Shown here one piece after another: positions 34,321-44,508 of a DNA stretch of 64,000 nt. The stretch lies in contig OX336392.1 of the NCBI GenBank assembly GCA_946902985.2, forward strand, positions 16,528,716 to 16,592,715, in the 5' to 3' direction. Below the pieces are notes generated by a model. That model did no database searches. It worked only from the letters and a program-made list of their open reading frames with translations, and was not told the origin of the DNA. Positions within the stretch are counted from its first letter, which is position 1. The number at the start of each line of letters is the position of its first letter. This DNA is from Meconema thalassinum (Eukaryota > Arthropoda > Insecta > Orthoptera > Tettigoniidae). The position numbers and the translations under genes were made by a program.

Positions 34321-34597
34321 GAGAGACAGACTTAGACCAATCTTCTGGCCATTCCTCAGTTTCCCAGACTCTTTTTACATAATAAATGCACTACACGTAA
34401 ATTTCTATGGATATTTAAATCTAACAGTCAATATTAAAAAGTTTCTTCCCCTTTTGACTTTCAGTGGTTTAAAATTTCATAGAACACTGTTACAATTTTT
34501 CATAGTCTGTTTTATATTCAGTTATTATGTGTTGTCTTGAAAATACTTTAAGAAACCCTTAGATATTTAGGGAAGTTTTAATGTTTTGATACGCTGA

Positions 34598-34632
34598 AGA
34601 TGAGCCACACAATAGACTCAAAACCTGTATTT
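34598..34632 (+). ncRNA. Weak hammerhead-like motif
   Basis: CTGAAGA, then a GAG...CTC stem and CAAAACC in place of CGAAAC. The order matches the other motifs but the second core box is mutated. No Penelope coding sequence is adjacent. Confidence 0.25.
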
Positions 34633-34902
34633 GAAATGAATAAATTGTATTGAATGGGCGGACCAAAACTCAAACAAATTGGTTTGTCATTAAATAAAAC
34701 AGTGTTGTCCGTCCTCGTACAGCCTGTAACAACTCCCTGTCCGAACTGACCTAAAAGGAATTCTCCTTGTAAGGCTGGCTCTTCGTTCTCTCCCACCTTT
34801 CCAATGTCTGGCCTAGAATTTTAACTGTTCATATTTGTCTCGCTTGTAACATATTTCTGTGCTAATCTGGTCTAACAAAGTGTTTTGTTAATGTAGTCTG
34901 GA

Positions 34903-36600
34903 TCATCATCTTCATTTCCCCTTTTCCAGTTGACACTGGGTTGGGGCAAATATGGTTCCTCTCCACTTTGTTCTGTCGTTCCACCATTCCTCTTCTGACA
35001 CAATGTTCCAATCCAGGTTCCGTTTTCTAATGCTATACTTCACCGAGTCCATCCAACGCATTCTTGGTCTTCCTCGTCCTCTCTTCCCTGTCATCTGTCG
35101 TTCCAGTGCTCGTCTTGGTAGCCTTACTTCATTCATCGGTTTGACATGTCCAAACCATCTCAATCTGTTTTGCTCCAGTTTGTCATTTAGTTTCTGTACT
35201 CCCAGTTCTTTCCGTATATCTTCATTTCTCACTCTATCTCTCCCCATTTTCTGGACCATACTTCTCAGGAATCTAATTTCAGCTGCCTGTACTCTGCTCT
35301 CATCCCTCTTAGTCATTGTCCAAGTTTCTGCTGCATATGTCATTAATTGGTATATCCTTGTTCCATACTATTCCCCGTACCTGTTGGTAGAAAGCACTCC
35401 CGAGTTGTATTCTTCTGCTAATTTCCAAATCTAGTCTTCCATCTTCAGTCAGTTCATTTCCCAAGTATTTGAAGTGTTTCACTACTTCCAATTCCTTATC
35501 TCCTACTTTGATTACTCCTTTTCCTTCTTTCTTAGCTCAACTCATCACCACTGTTTTACTCTTCTCCACATTTATCTTCAATGCCCATTGCTCAATTTCT
35601 TCTTGTACCTCCATCTCATCCTCGCCCCAGATCACATCGTCGTCTGCAAACAACATTACCTTCATCTTTGCCCTACTATATTCTTTCATTGCTGCCTTCA
35701 TGATGTTATCCATCACCATTCAGAACAATAATGGTGACAACACACTTCCTTGCTTTAGTCCAGTGTCAATTTTAAACCATTCCGATGTCCCGACTCTAGT
35801 CTTCACACTACTGTAGCAATCCATGCACATTCCTTTTATCATGTCTCTCAGTTCCTTGCCTGTCCCCCTATTTGTTAAGCTTTCCCAAACTTTTGTTCTA
35901 GGGATGCTATCATTGACCTTTTCTAGGTCAATAAAAGTCATTACCATATCCTTTCCATATTCCCAGCTCTTTTCAATGTTCTGTCTCAGAATGAAAATGG
36001 GTTCCACTGTTGACTTGCCCCCTCTAAATCCAAACTGCTCCTCCTCTATTTGGCTTTCTACCTTTACTTTAATTCTTTTTTCTAAGATTCTTTCCATTAC
36101 TTTGGCAACACATGAGATGATGGTGATTCCTTGGTAGTTGCCACACACCTTCCTGTCTCCTTTCTTGAATATTGGCAGTATTATTCCCTTTTTCCAGTCT
36201 TCAGGAACTTCCTTCTTTCGCCACACACTCCTGAGAAGCCTGTATGTCCACTGCAGTCCCACTGGTCCTGCCGCCTTGATCATTTCTATTGCCACTTCGT
36301 CGATTCCCAAGCTTTCCCCATCTTTATCTTCCTAACTGCCCATTCCACTTCTGACATAGTAATGTCTGGTTCTTCTTCTATTTTTTCCTCCACCATTTTG
36401 GCTGTTTGCGTAACTTCTCCGCATGCCTGACGCCTCACCTTCAACAGCTCGCTGAAATATTCTTCCATCTGTCCGTTATCTCTTCTGGTTTTGTCAATAT
36501 ATCACCTTCCTTGTTTTTCACGAACCCAGTGTTCACTTTTGCATTCCTTCTACTTTTTGATGTGTAACATCTTTCCACTCGGTAGCTGGACATTTTTGTG
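34903..36600 (-). pseudogene. LINE-A copy, RT domain, broken frame
   Basis: Reading on the minus strand from 36600 to 34903, blocks are: ESTKWQ-type upstream pieces (36468-36286); an RT stretch 36310-35720 with ILPIFKKGDRKVCGNYQGI, QFGFRGGKSTVEPIF, FIDLEKVNDSIPR and LKQGSVLSPLLF; MKVMLFADDDVIWGED (35690-35640, catalytic FADD); FKYLGNELTEDGR (35460); and the C-terminal block LRWFGHVKPMNEVRLPR with GRPRMRW (35343-34912). A stop just after SPLLF and frame changes near 35537, 35309 and 36290 disable it. It ends in GATGATGAT near 34905. A FIDLEKVND motif replaces the usual KAFD. Confidence 0.88.
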
Positions 36601-37935
36601 GGAGTGATTTTGGAAAAGGGACGGAAGTGCATGGGATGGAAACAATGAGCGCGCGTGATGGCGGAGATCGGTACAACGACGTACTGTAGGCCATGTGGCT
36701 ATGTGGAATCTATATGGCATCAACAAACACTCCAAACAACGTAGGAATTCAGTATATTAACGCCGACTACTAACAATAATTGAAACTTCGTTGGTCTAAA
36801 CATATCACTGGAAGAAACGCATTTAATATACCTTCCGCACACCTAATTTTTAATCGTGCCTATACTTGGCAGTGCGCTGATCGGCAAAACGAGGCCATTT
36901 TCAATAACATCGCTGGCATGCGTTCAATAACTGGCCGGTATAGAGTGCAGCTCGCATTGAGTAGGCAGTAGATTGCTTCCGCCACGGCAAATAACAATTA
37001 TGATTCATTACGGTCAGGATTTGGCACTGGAGTCTTACAAGTAGTTATTTCAATGACCAACAGCGTTCACTGTCAACAAGGGATTTGCGCTCCCGGGACA
37101 CACATAGTAGGATAACATGTCACATGTTACACATCATATGCGACTACTGTAAGGCTCGTATAATTTTTTATAATTCCAAATAGCATCTTTTTCCACAATT
37201 TAAATCCTCCCTTATTTCCTGGGTGAATTGTGGATATCTTCAAATAATAAACACCCCTCTCCATTCCCACGCTGCATAAACTAAACAGTCCTCTTTAAGC
37301 GCAACCAGTCTATTGGGAACGTTTTTTTTTTTAACTCTTTCATACTGCTGTAATATCGTTCTTGCCTTAGTGTTGCCCTCCTTATCCAGCCTGGCTAAAC
37401 CGTTATTTTGTTTCCCGTTTCTTACGGGGGGGATATTTCCTAGTAGCGTAGAGAGAGGTGAATTCTCCATGATAGTGTGTTCATTTAGGTTGTTGGACCT
37501 GCTAATCTCAGGCAGCAACCTGTTCTCCTGTCGCTCAAAACCGTGCATAGCAAGCCTTTCTGTCTTGAAGTGGAAGCTGTGGTTGGAGTAAAATCCAGAC
37601 AGCGCAGAAAATGAAGGCCTGTAAAATAAGTCCACACCTTGTGTATTCTATATAGATTTATGCTTTATGTATCTTAGGTCTGGAACACCTTTGATTGTGT
37701 CATCATAACGGTAATGAAAGAGCACTTCCACGAAACTCGGAAATATTAACTAAGTCTCCAAAACTGTGGATCAGTTACAGGTGGCTCAAATACAAAACTG
37801 GGATTTCCTAATTGTCACCTAAGAGTTATTGAGCATCCTTGAATACAGGATCCTCAGTTTAGGTTCATGCAATGAGAGTGCCGTAATTCCTCTTATCTGC
37901 TTCGCTCTTCAACTTGTTCCTAGTTAAGAAGGGAA
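36601..37935. other. unassigned sequence with one 131-codon open frame
   Basis: No family was recognised. The longest open frame is on the minus strand (37635-37240; begins MDLFYRPSFSALSGFYSN) with no recognisable domain. It is not reported as a gene. Confidence 0.3.
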
Positions 37936-37939
37936 CAGT

Positions 37940-38100
37940 TTATATGGCTTTCACCTCCTGTGCTGCAAGTTGCATGATCAAATTCTGGTACAGTTGGTTG
38001 GCATTTGAGGGTTGTCAAATGCAAGAGGACTGTGCCAGTAGATACACTGGCATATTAAACATCCCCTTAAGGCCATAATCCCAACCCACCACGATATTTA
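37940..38100 (+). repeat. Degenerate tRNA-headed SINE
   Basis: The blocks GTTGCATGATCAAATTCTGG, TTGGCATTTGAGGGTTGTCA, TAGATACACTGGCATATTAA and ATCCCCTTAAGG match, in order, the SINE at 12345-12480 and the antisense copy at 54090-54325. Heavily diverged. Confidence 0.7.
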
Positions 38101-38689
38101 AAATCGATGCATTTAAAAGGAATGTTAAACAAAATGTAATTTTCTTTTCCACCCTGTGCTGCCAGCTAGCAAAGGTTGGTGCACCAATAAGGCAATTTTC
38201 TTTCTACATGCAGTGGTGCAGAACAAGATCAAAGACCTCAATCCATACCAATGCTTACTTATTCAATGCAGACCCTTATTTCTTTTAAGACTTTTCAAAT
38301 TAGAGTCTGTGGGATATTGTAAACCGCCAAGATTGAATGGTGGTTGCGGTGATGAAATCCTTTTTTTGTGGCGTGTTTGCTATTGTGATTGGAACCGGGA
38401 TTGGGAAGATGGCACCCATTGCTTCAGAAAAGGCATTTGCCCAACAATTTGCATAAAATTGAAATGGGGAAAACCTGGAAATTCATTTTAAAGATCACAA
38501 ATGGTGGGATTCCAACCCACCAGTATGACCAATCCCCCATCATCTCGCAATAAATTACGAGAGAACAAGCAAAAACTAATGTAACCTCTTTCCGTTTTTC
38601 TTTATTTAAAATAGAAACATATTCTTCACTCCTCAAAAATTAAAATGTTTTCATTCACAATTTTAAGAATAGGTGGTGTGTAAATTAAG

Positions 38690-39050
38690 TAACGAGACTG
38701 ATCTTTTTCACCCGGTTTTATTCCTATATCATAACAATTCCCCTTGGGAAGCCACACAGCGCTGCAGGTGGTTCTTCCATTCCTCACAGCAGTGCTGGAA
38801 TCGCTGGTCTGTTGCAGTATGGTGTCCAGTGTCCCAAAATTACATCCCTTGAGGCATGTGTTCACTCTCGGGAAGAGGACTCAAATCGGGCGAATACTGG
38901 TTCACTGAAATCGCTATGTGACGAGACGCATTGTCGTTCTGTTTGATGTTTGGTCTCACATGAATGACCCTTTTGGGAAGTCTTTCAAGAACCTCTCTGT
39001 AAAAGTGTCGCTCATAGTTAGAATGCACAAGCAAAACCTGCCTCACTGAA
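38690..39050 (-). pseudogene. mariner transposase C-terminal remnant
   Basis: Minus-strand pieces read HFYREVLERLPKRVIHVRPN, then ASRHIAISVNQYSPDLSPLPE (39046-38840), and MNTCLKGCNFGTLDTILQQT (38865 on), ending near GNCYDIG. YSPDLSP is the conserved box leading to the last catalytic residue of mariner transposases. Here it has lost the 'CDFFLFP' continuation. A deletion and frame changes make it inactive. Confidence 0.8.
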
Positions 39051-39399
39051 ATAATCGCTACGGAAAACCAATATGACCCTAGCGAGGTCCAACTTGCAGT
39101 AATAATGTATCACATGTGTACCTGCCCCCTCTCCAAGTCCTGTGTCACCACACACTACAATAATAATGTTACATCCCTCACCTCCTGTGCCAATGGTTGC
39201 TGGAACGAATCCCAGGGCAAATCTGAGAGACTAATATCAGTAGGGAAAGATCTCAATACTCCAGTGTGTCTAAAACCAGAGCAATTAATATTAATTATTA
39301 TTAATGATATTGTTAGTAATATAATTGCACCAGTTCCCTCAGTATGCCTTCCTTCGGCGACCCATGTCATATTTATGGCATGTAAAAGAACTTTCTACT

Positions 39400-39760
39400 A
39401 AGTAAACTTGTGTGAAGCAAAATTTGTAGGTTAGGTTTGATTAATGCTCTGAAGTTCCAAAGTTTGTCACCAGGTGCTGGTTGCAATGGCTTCTAGTAGT
39501 GGCCAAGTTCACAGCTAGGTGTGGTGGACGGTAGCATTTGGTAGCGAAAGTAGGAACTACATGAAATTATCGTCTGCAGTCCTTACTTGAGTTAAAAGCA
39601 GATAACACACACTAACACAGCCATCACAATTAACACCAGTTATCAGACAGATTCAACACACACCCAAAGTACACGGGGCTACATGACCGCGTTGTCGCAG
39701 CCCCTAAAATGAGGAACCAACCACTTCCCTACATCAAATCGACAGGAACAATGAATGTCT
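39400..39760 (+). mobile_element. Copy of the 3' noncoding block seen at 11480-11640
   Basis: GTGTGAAGCAAAATTTGTAG, GGTTAGGTTTGA, TCACCAGGTGCTGG and GGTAGCGAAAGTAGGAACTA align with 11478-11600 in the same order. This is probably the 3' part of a Penelope-like copy whose coding part is absent. Confidence 0.45.
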
Positions 39761-39785
39761 AGATAAATTGAATTGATTAGGTGAA

Positions 39786-40409
39786 AAATACCCGGACACT
39801 TGCTGCCACTTGTCCACCATGTAAAGAGAGTCACTAGCTACCCAACCCAGGACAAAATACCCAGACACTTGCTGCCACTTGTCCACCATGTAAAGAGAGT
39901 CACTAGCTACCCAACCCAGGACAAAATACCCAGATACTTGCTGCCACTTGTCCACCATGTAAAGAGAGTCACTAGCTACCCAACCCAGGACAAAATACCC
40001 AGACACTTGCTGCCACTTGTCCACCATGTAAAGAGAGTCACTAGCTACCCAACCCAGGACAAAATACCCAGACACTTGCTGCCACTTGTCCACCATGTAA
40101 AGAGAGTCACTAGCTACCCAACCCAGGACAAAATACCCAGCCACTTGCTGCCACTTGTCCACCATGTAAAGAGAGTCACTAGCTACCCAACCCAGGACAA
40201 AATACCCAGACACTTGCTGCCACTTGTCCACCATGTAAAGAGAGTCACTAGCTACCCAACCCAGGACAAAATACCCAGACACTTGCTGCCACTTGTCCAC
40301 CATGTAAAGAGAGTCACTAGCTACCCAACCCAGGACAAAATACCCAGACACTTGCTGCCACTTGTCCACCATGTAAAGAGAGTCACTAGCTCCCAACCCA
40401 GGACAAAAT
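39786..40409. repeat. 69-bp satellite, 9 nearly identical copies
   Basis: The unit begins AAATACCCAGACACTTGCTG and continues through CCATGTAAAGAGAGTCACTA to ACCCAACCCAGGAC. Copies lie exactly 69 bp apart and differ at only single positions (for example CCCGGACAC in copy 1, CAGATAC in copy 3, CAGCCAC in copy 6, and a one-base loss in the last copy). Because 69 is a multiple of three, both strands show long artificial open frames made of 23-residue repeats. These have no start-site, splice or codon support and are not called as genes. Confidence 0.97.
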
Positions 40410-40837
40410 TACAAATACAGCAGTAGACACTTCAAGTATTAGATACAAAAAGCCAAGAAGAACACCACAAAATAAACTTGGGAGTAAAATCACATTTTAA
40501 TTAAATAATTCCCATCCATTAACATACAATAAAATTACATAATTTAATTAATAACATAAGAGTAATTAAATTCAACTTAAGATCTTTGACCCCCGCCACC
40601 TTGAAGTCTCAAGTCACAAAAAATATTATTGGTGGATCCTTGTAAAACAGTAAAGTAACAACTCTGCTGTCATCACGTGGTAATTCGATACCTGATCATA
40701 TTCGATTGCATAATGGAATGATAACTTTCGACATAAGGAAACATTGTCTTGTCGTAGTATCGTACAGATCCGTTGGTCGTCGTCGGCTTTAACTCGTTTC
40801 CGAGTATACATCTTTTTCCAAAACAGTCTAAAATAAT
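40410..40837 (-). other. Probable 3' noncoding tail of LINE-B / spacer
   Basis: AT-rich sequence between the satellite and the LINE-B stop codon. No (GAT)n or poly(A) end is clear, so the LINE-B 3' boundary is not defined. Confidence 0.35.
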
Positions 40838-41886
40838 CTAAGGTTGAGGTCTGTGGGCATGTTTGCGGTGACTGAACAGCCCAATGCGTGCATGAAACAA
40901 ACGTCCACACAGATCACACAGAACTGTTGGTGGAGGGCGTGGCTGTGCTGCACGGAGCTTTCGTGCTTGTCGCTTGGCCTTAACAATTCTACGACATTCT
41001 TCTTCAAACATTTTGACAGCAGCCGGGATGGTCTGGCGCCAAGTTGAACGGTCTTTAGCAAGCTGGTCCCAGGTTTGTGGATTGAGACCTGTCAACTTCA
41101 TATTCTGCTTAAATTGGTCCTTGTAACGTCTCTTAGGGCCTCCATGAGTTCTGGTGCCGGAGGTGAGTTCACCATACAGAACCTGGCGTGGTAGTCTCGT
41201 ATCATCCATCCGATGAACATGTCCAATCCATCTAATTTGATGACCAATGACGGATGATTCTATACTATTAGCAAGCGCTTTCTCAAGAACATCAAGATTG
41301 GTGATGTGGTCTTCCCACTTTATCTTAAGGATGGATCGAAGTTTCTGTTGATGGAAGCGCTCGAGCTTTCGGAAGTCATGTCGATAGAGGGTCCAGGTTT
41401 CACAGCCATACAACAATGTTGAGATGACAACAGCTTGGTACACCATGCCCGGTGCGATAGTCGCCCAAATGCCGCATGGGCAGCACCGATTCTCTTCTCA
41501 ACATCCTGCCCACAATTGCCGTGTACAGATAGCAGACTGCCCAGATACGAGAAGTGGTCTACCTGCTCCAATGGAGTATCTGAGAAAGAAATGTTGAAGT
41601 GCGGAAGGGAAGTGCCTGGTGAGGGTTGTGCCAGAACCTCGGTCTTCTGAACATTAATGGTGAGACCAAAACGTTCACATGCATTCTTGTAGCAATTAAC
41701 AGTCTGTTGCAACTCCACTGGCGTGAGTGTAGGCGATGCTGCATCATCTGCATACAACATATTGGTTATCGTCGTAACCTGAGTTAGCTTCTTGGAGCGA
41801 AATCGAGCTAGGTTGAAGAGCCCTCCATCAAATCGGTACCTGACATCTACACCTGGGATGTTTGTGGGCGATTTATATAGCATTGC

Positions 41887-42822
41887 ATGTACAACAACTG
41901 TGTTAGCAGGGTACTGACCCCAGTTGGAAAGACAGATTGGTTTAGGAACAAGACTGGACTAAGACAGGGGAGTGTGCTGTCACCTCTTTTATTCATAATG
42001 GTGATGGATGAAATTGTAAAGGAAACAAAGGAAGCATATGGACATAAAGAAATGAAGCTACTATTATTTGCAGACGATATTGTGGTCTGGGGAAGGAACA
42101 CCGAAGAAGTGCAAAAACAACTAGATGCACTGAACGAAAATATTCAGAAGTATGGCCTGAAAATCAGTATAAAGAAAAGCAAGACCATGGTGATGACAAG
42201 AGTGGAAAGACAAGGAAAGGGCACTGTGAAAATTGGAAGTCAGAGTTTGGAAATTGTGGACACGTTCAAATACCTAGGAAGTGAATTGATGCAAACTGGT
42301 AGGTTGGCCATGGAGATTGGCAGGAGGGTACAGCAGAGCAATGCATTCTATCGAAGTGTAAGAAAACTTGTTTGGGATAAGGAAGTACCAAGGAAAAGCA
42401 AGGAGGTAATGTATAAAATGTACTATGTACCCATATTAACTTATGCAGCTGAGACTTGGACCCTGACGAGCAGGCAAGAGAGTAGAATCCAAGCCAGTGA
42501 AATGAAATTCCTAAGAAGTATGATAGGTAAGACAAGGAAAGACAGAGTGAGGAATGAAGATGTTAGGAAGGAAGTTGGGATGGTAAAACTAAATGAGACA
42601 ATTGAGAAGAATAAACTAAGGTGGTTTGGACATGTAAAGAGGATGGAGGAAAATAGAATACCAAGACAGATGCTGGAGGCCAAGTGCAAGGGTAAGAGAG
42701 CAAGGGGAAGACCTAGAACAAGGTGGATCGATTCAGTGAAGAACAGCGTGAGAAAAATAAATCTGGACAGGGACAAGATCGTGGAAGAAGAATGGTGGAA
42801 GGAAAGTGGAGAAGTGCCATAA
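41887..42822 (+). CDS. LINE-A reverse-transcriptase C-terminal ORF (intact frame, 5'-truncated)
   Basis: A 311-codon open frame covers the 3' part of the LINE-A protein. It reads TGLRQGSVLSPLLF, LLLFADDIVVWGRNTEEVQ (RT catalytic box), KSKTMVMTRVERQ, FKYLGSELMQTGRLAMEIGR, YYVPILTYAAETWTL, KLRWFGHVKRMEENRIPRQM and GRPRTRWIDSVKNSV. The first ATG is created at the insertion junction: its A is the last base of the left target duplication. No intact RT domain can result because the 5' part (fingers and motif A) is absent. The frame has no stop or shift, unlike the other copies in the window. Confidence 0.85.
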   Translation: MYNNCVSRVLTPVGKTDWFRNKTGLRQGSVLSPLLFIMVMDEIVKETKEAYGHKEMKLLLFADDIVVWGRNTEEVQKQLDALNENIQKYGLKISIKKSKTMVMTRVERQGKGTVKIGSQSLEIVDTFKYLGSELMQTGRLAMEIGRRVQQSNAFYRSVRKLVWDKEVPRKSKEVMYKMYYVPILTYAAETWTLTSRQESRIQASEMKFLRSMIGKTRKDRVRNEDVRKEVGMVKLNETIEKNKLRWFGHVKRMEENRIPRQMLEAKCKGKRARGRPRTRWIDSVKNSVRKINLDRDKIVEEEWWKESGEVP

Positions 42823-42872
42823 ATACCCCGACCCGGCAGGAGCTGGATAAGGGAAAATGATGATGATGATGA
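41888..42872 (+). mobile_element. Nested LINE-A insertion, 5'-truncated, perfect 15-bp target duplication
   Basis: TTATATAGCATTGCA occurs at 41873-41887 and again at 42873-42887, directly flanking a 985-bp LINE-A 3' fragment that ends in a TGATGATGATGATGAT tail. The insert is in the opposite orientation to the host LINE-B and lies between its GCVLAP and YADD boxes. The clean duplication, intact coding frame and simple tail indicate a recent target-primed insertion. Confidence 0.96.
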
Positions 42873-44222
42873 TTATATAGCATTGCAGCCAAATACAATG
42901 CAAACAGTGTTGGAGCAAGTACGCAGCCTTGTTTCAGTCCATGCGTGATAGGAAATTCGTCAGAGATCTTATTTTGCTGACAAACCTGACCGGTCATGCC
43001 ATCATGGAGAGCTAGGATTAGAGCAACAAAGCGTCGAGGACAGCCGAAGCGTTGTAGCACCACCCACATAGCAGATCTTGGAACTGAGTCAAAGGCCTTT
43101 TCCAGATCATAAAAGACTAAGAAGAGTGGGTTCTGTTGCTCACTACATTTTTTTTGTAGTTGTCTTATGCAGAAAATAAAGTCAGTTGTGCTTCTGGAAG
43201 ATCGAAATCCACACTGGGACTCGGGGAGGATCTTTTCTGAGATAACCTGAAGGCGGTTAAGTAAAATTCTGGCGAGAATTTTACCCACAGTAGATAGTAG
43301 CGATATACCGCGATAGTTGCCACAAACACTACGATCACCTTTCTTGAAGATTGTGATGATAGTGGCGTTCTTTAGGTCACCAGGTACTTCTCCTAATTCC
43401 CAAATTTTGAGAATAAGAGTGAAAATCCGCGTTTTGAGGGACTGACCTCCAGCTTGAATTAATTCCAGTGGGATGTTATCTGGGCCAGGTGCCTTTCTTG
43501 GTTTCATTTGATTGAGAGCTACGCTGAATTCCGTGTAAGAAGGAGGTACAGCCATCCATGGTTGTTCAGGATATTTCGGCACATCACGAAGAAAGTCTTC
43601 AGCAGCTGTTGAGGGACGATTTAAAAGGATGGAGAAATGTTCCTTCCAACGCTCTAAGATATCATGGCTGTCAGTAAGAGTGGCAGAGTTGTCAGCACTT
43701 TTTAGTGTACCTGATGAAGAACGAAGTGGGCCATATATCTCTTTAATCCCTGCTTAGAAGTTCCTCAGATCACGAGTATCAGATAGCCTCTGAAGTTCCT
43801 CAGCTTTCCGCTGCCACCAAGTATTCTTTATCTCTCTTATTTGTGTCTGACACTTACTCTTGAGTTCTAAATACAGAGCTTTCTTCGTATTTGAGGATGG
43901 GTCTTGAAGATGAGATAGATAGGCTTCCCTTTTGATGTTGATGAGACGCAAAATTTCTTCGTTGTTGTCATCAAACCAGTCTTGACTTTTCTGCTTTACC
44001 AAACCAATGGTTTCTTCAGCTGACTTAGTGATTATCTTCCTCAGATTGATCCATTCTTCTCGAATGTCACTTGTTTTAACTGGATGATCTGATAGCTGGG
44101 CATTGATCATATTCTCAAAGTTTGTGGAAATAGATTCATCCTGAAGTTTGGAGGTGTTAAACTTTCCTCTGGATGGGGTTTGGAAACGCCTTGGTGGTTT
44201 TGGGCTGATGGATATCCTGAGT

Positions 44223-44289
44223 TTCTGTTTGGTACTACCAACGGATCTGAACTCAGGAAACTCGGATCCGTTGGTAGTACCAAACAGAA
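44223..44289. repeat. Perfect 25-bp palindrome arms at the LINE-B 5' edge
   Basis: Arm 44223-44247 (TTCTGTTTGGTACTACCAAC plus GGATC) is exactly complementary to 44265-44289, separated by 17 bases. Partial pairing continues into the loop. It sits where LINE-B similarity ends. Confidence 0.9.
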
Positions 44290-44508
44290 GCGCTAGATGG
44301 CATGAGCTGTCATAAACTCTTAACTTCAACTTATTTATGGCATTTCAAATATTTCATGTTTCTATTACAGGTAGGATTTGATAACTTTTGAAATCTTTCA
44401 GTTCTAAACATATCAATTATTACAAGAATTGTCCCCTTAAAGGAGGGCAACCCAATCATTTAACACCTCCTGACCTGTCGTGCCTTCCTATGATAAAAGT
44501 ATAATTAA

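Larger units (their letters stand above)
40838..44330 (-). pseudogene. LINE-B: RT with C-terminal zinc-finger end, split by a nested LINE-A
   Basis: On the minus strand the N-side segment is 44329-43754 (SQDWFDDNNEEILRLINIKR, IKNTWWQRKAEELQ), ending at an in-frame TAA (43754-43756). The frame reopens at once and runs into the RT domain (43582 on): KPRKAPGPDNIPLELI, IFKKGDRSVCGNYRGISLL, CGFRSSRSTTDFIF, FYDLEKAFDSVPR and GLKQGCVLAPTLFALYL. A 985-bp LINE-A copy then interrupts it. Past the insert (41883 on) come TNMLYADDAA (catalytic box) and FSYLGSLLSVHGN. After a frame change near 41440, LLYGCETWTLYRHDFRKL and HQIRWIGHVHRMDDTRLPR follow. The end is CDLCGRLFHARIGLFSHRKH, a C2H2-like finger. Confidence 0.88.

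Noticed and set aside
37240..37635. 131-codon minus-strand open frame
   Set aside because: No recognisable domain, homologous copy or splice support in the window. Kept only as a note in the spacer entry.
39786..40409. CRISPR-like array
   Set aside because: The 69-bp units are contiguous with no unique spacers, and the context is an animal genome.
39734..40426. Two 200-residue repeat proteins on opposite strands over the 69-bp array
   Set aside because: Open frames are a by-product of a period divisible by three with no stop in the unit. Both strands are open and there is no independent coding evidence.
41435..41650. + strand open frame of 71 codons
   Set aside because: Antisense to LINE-B coding sequence; no independent support.
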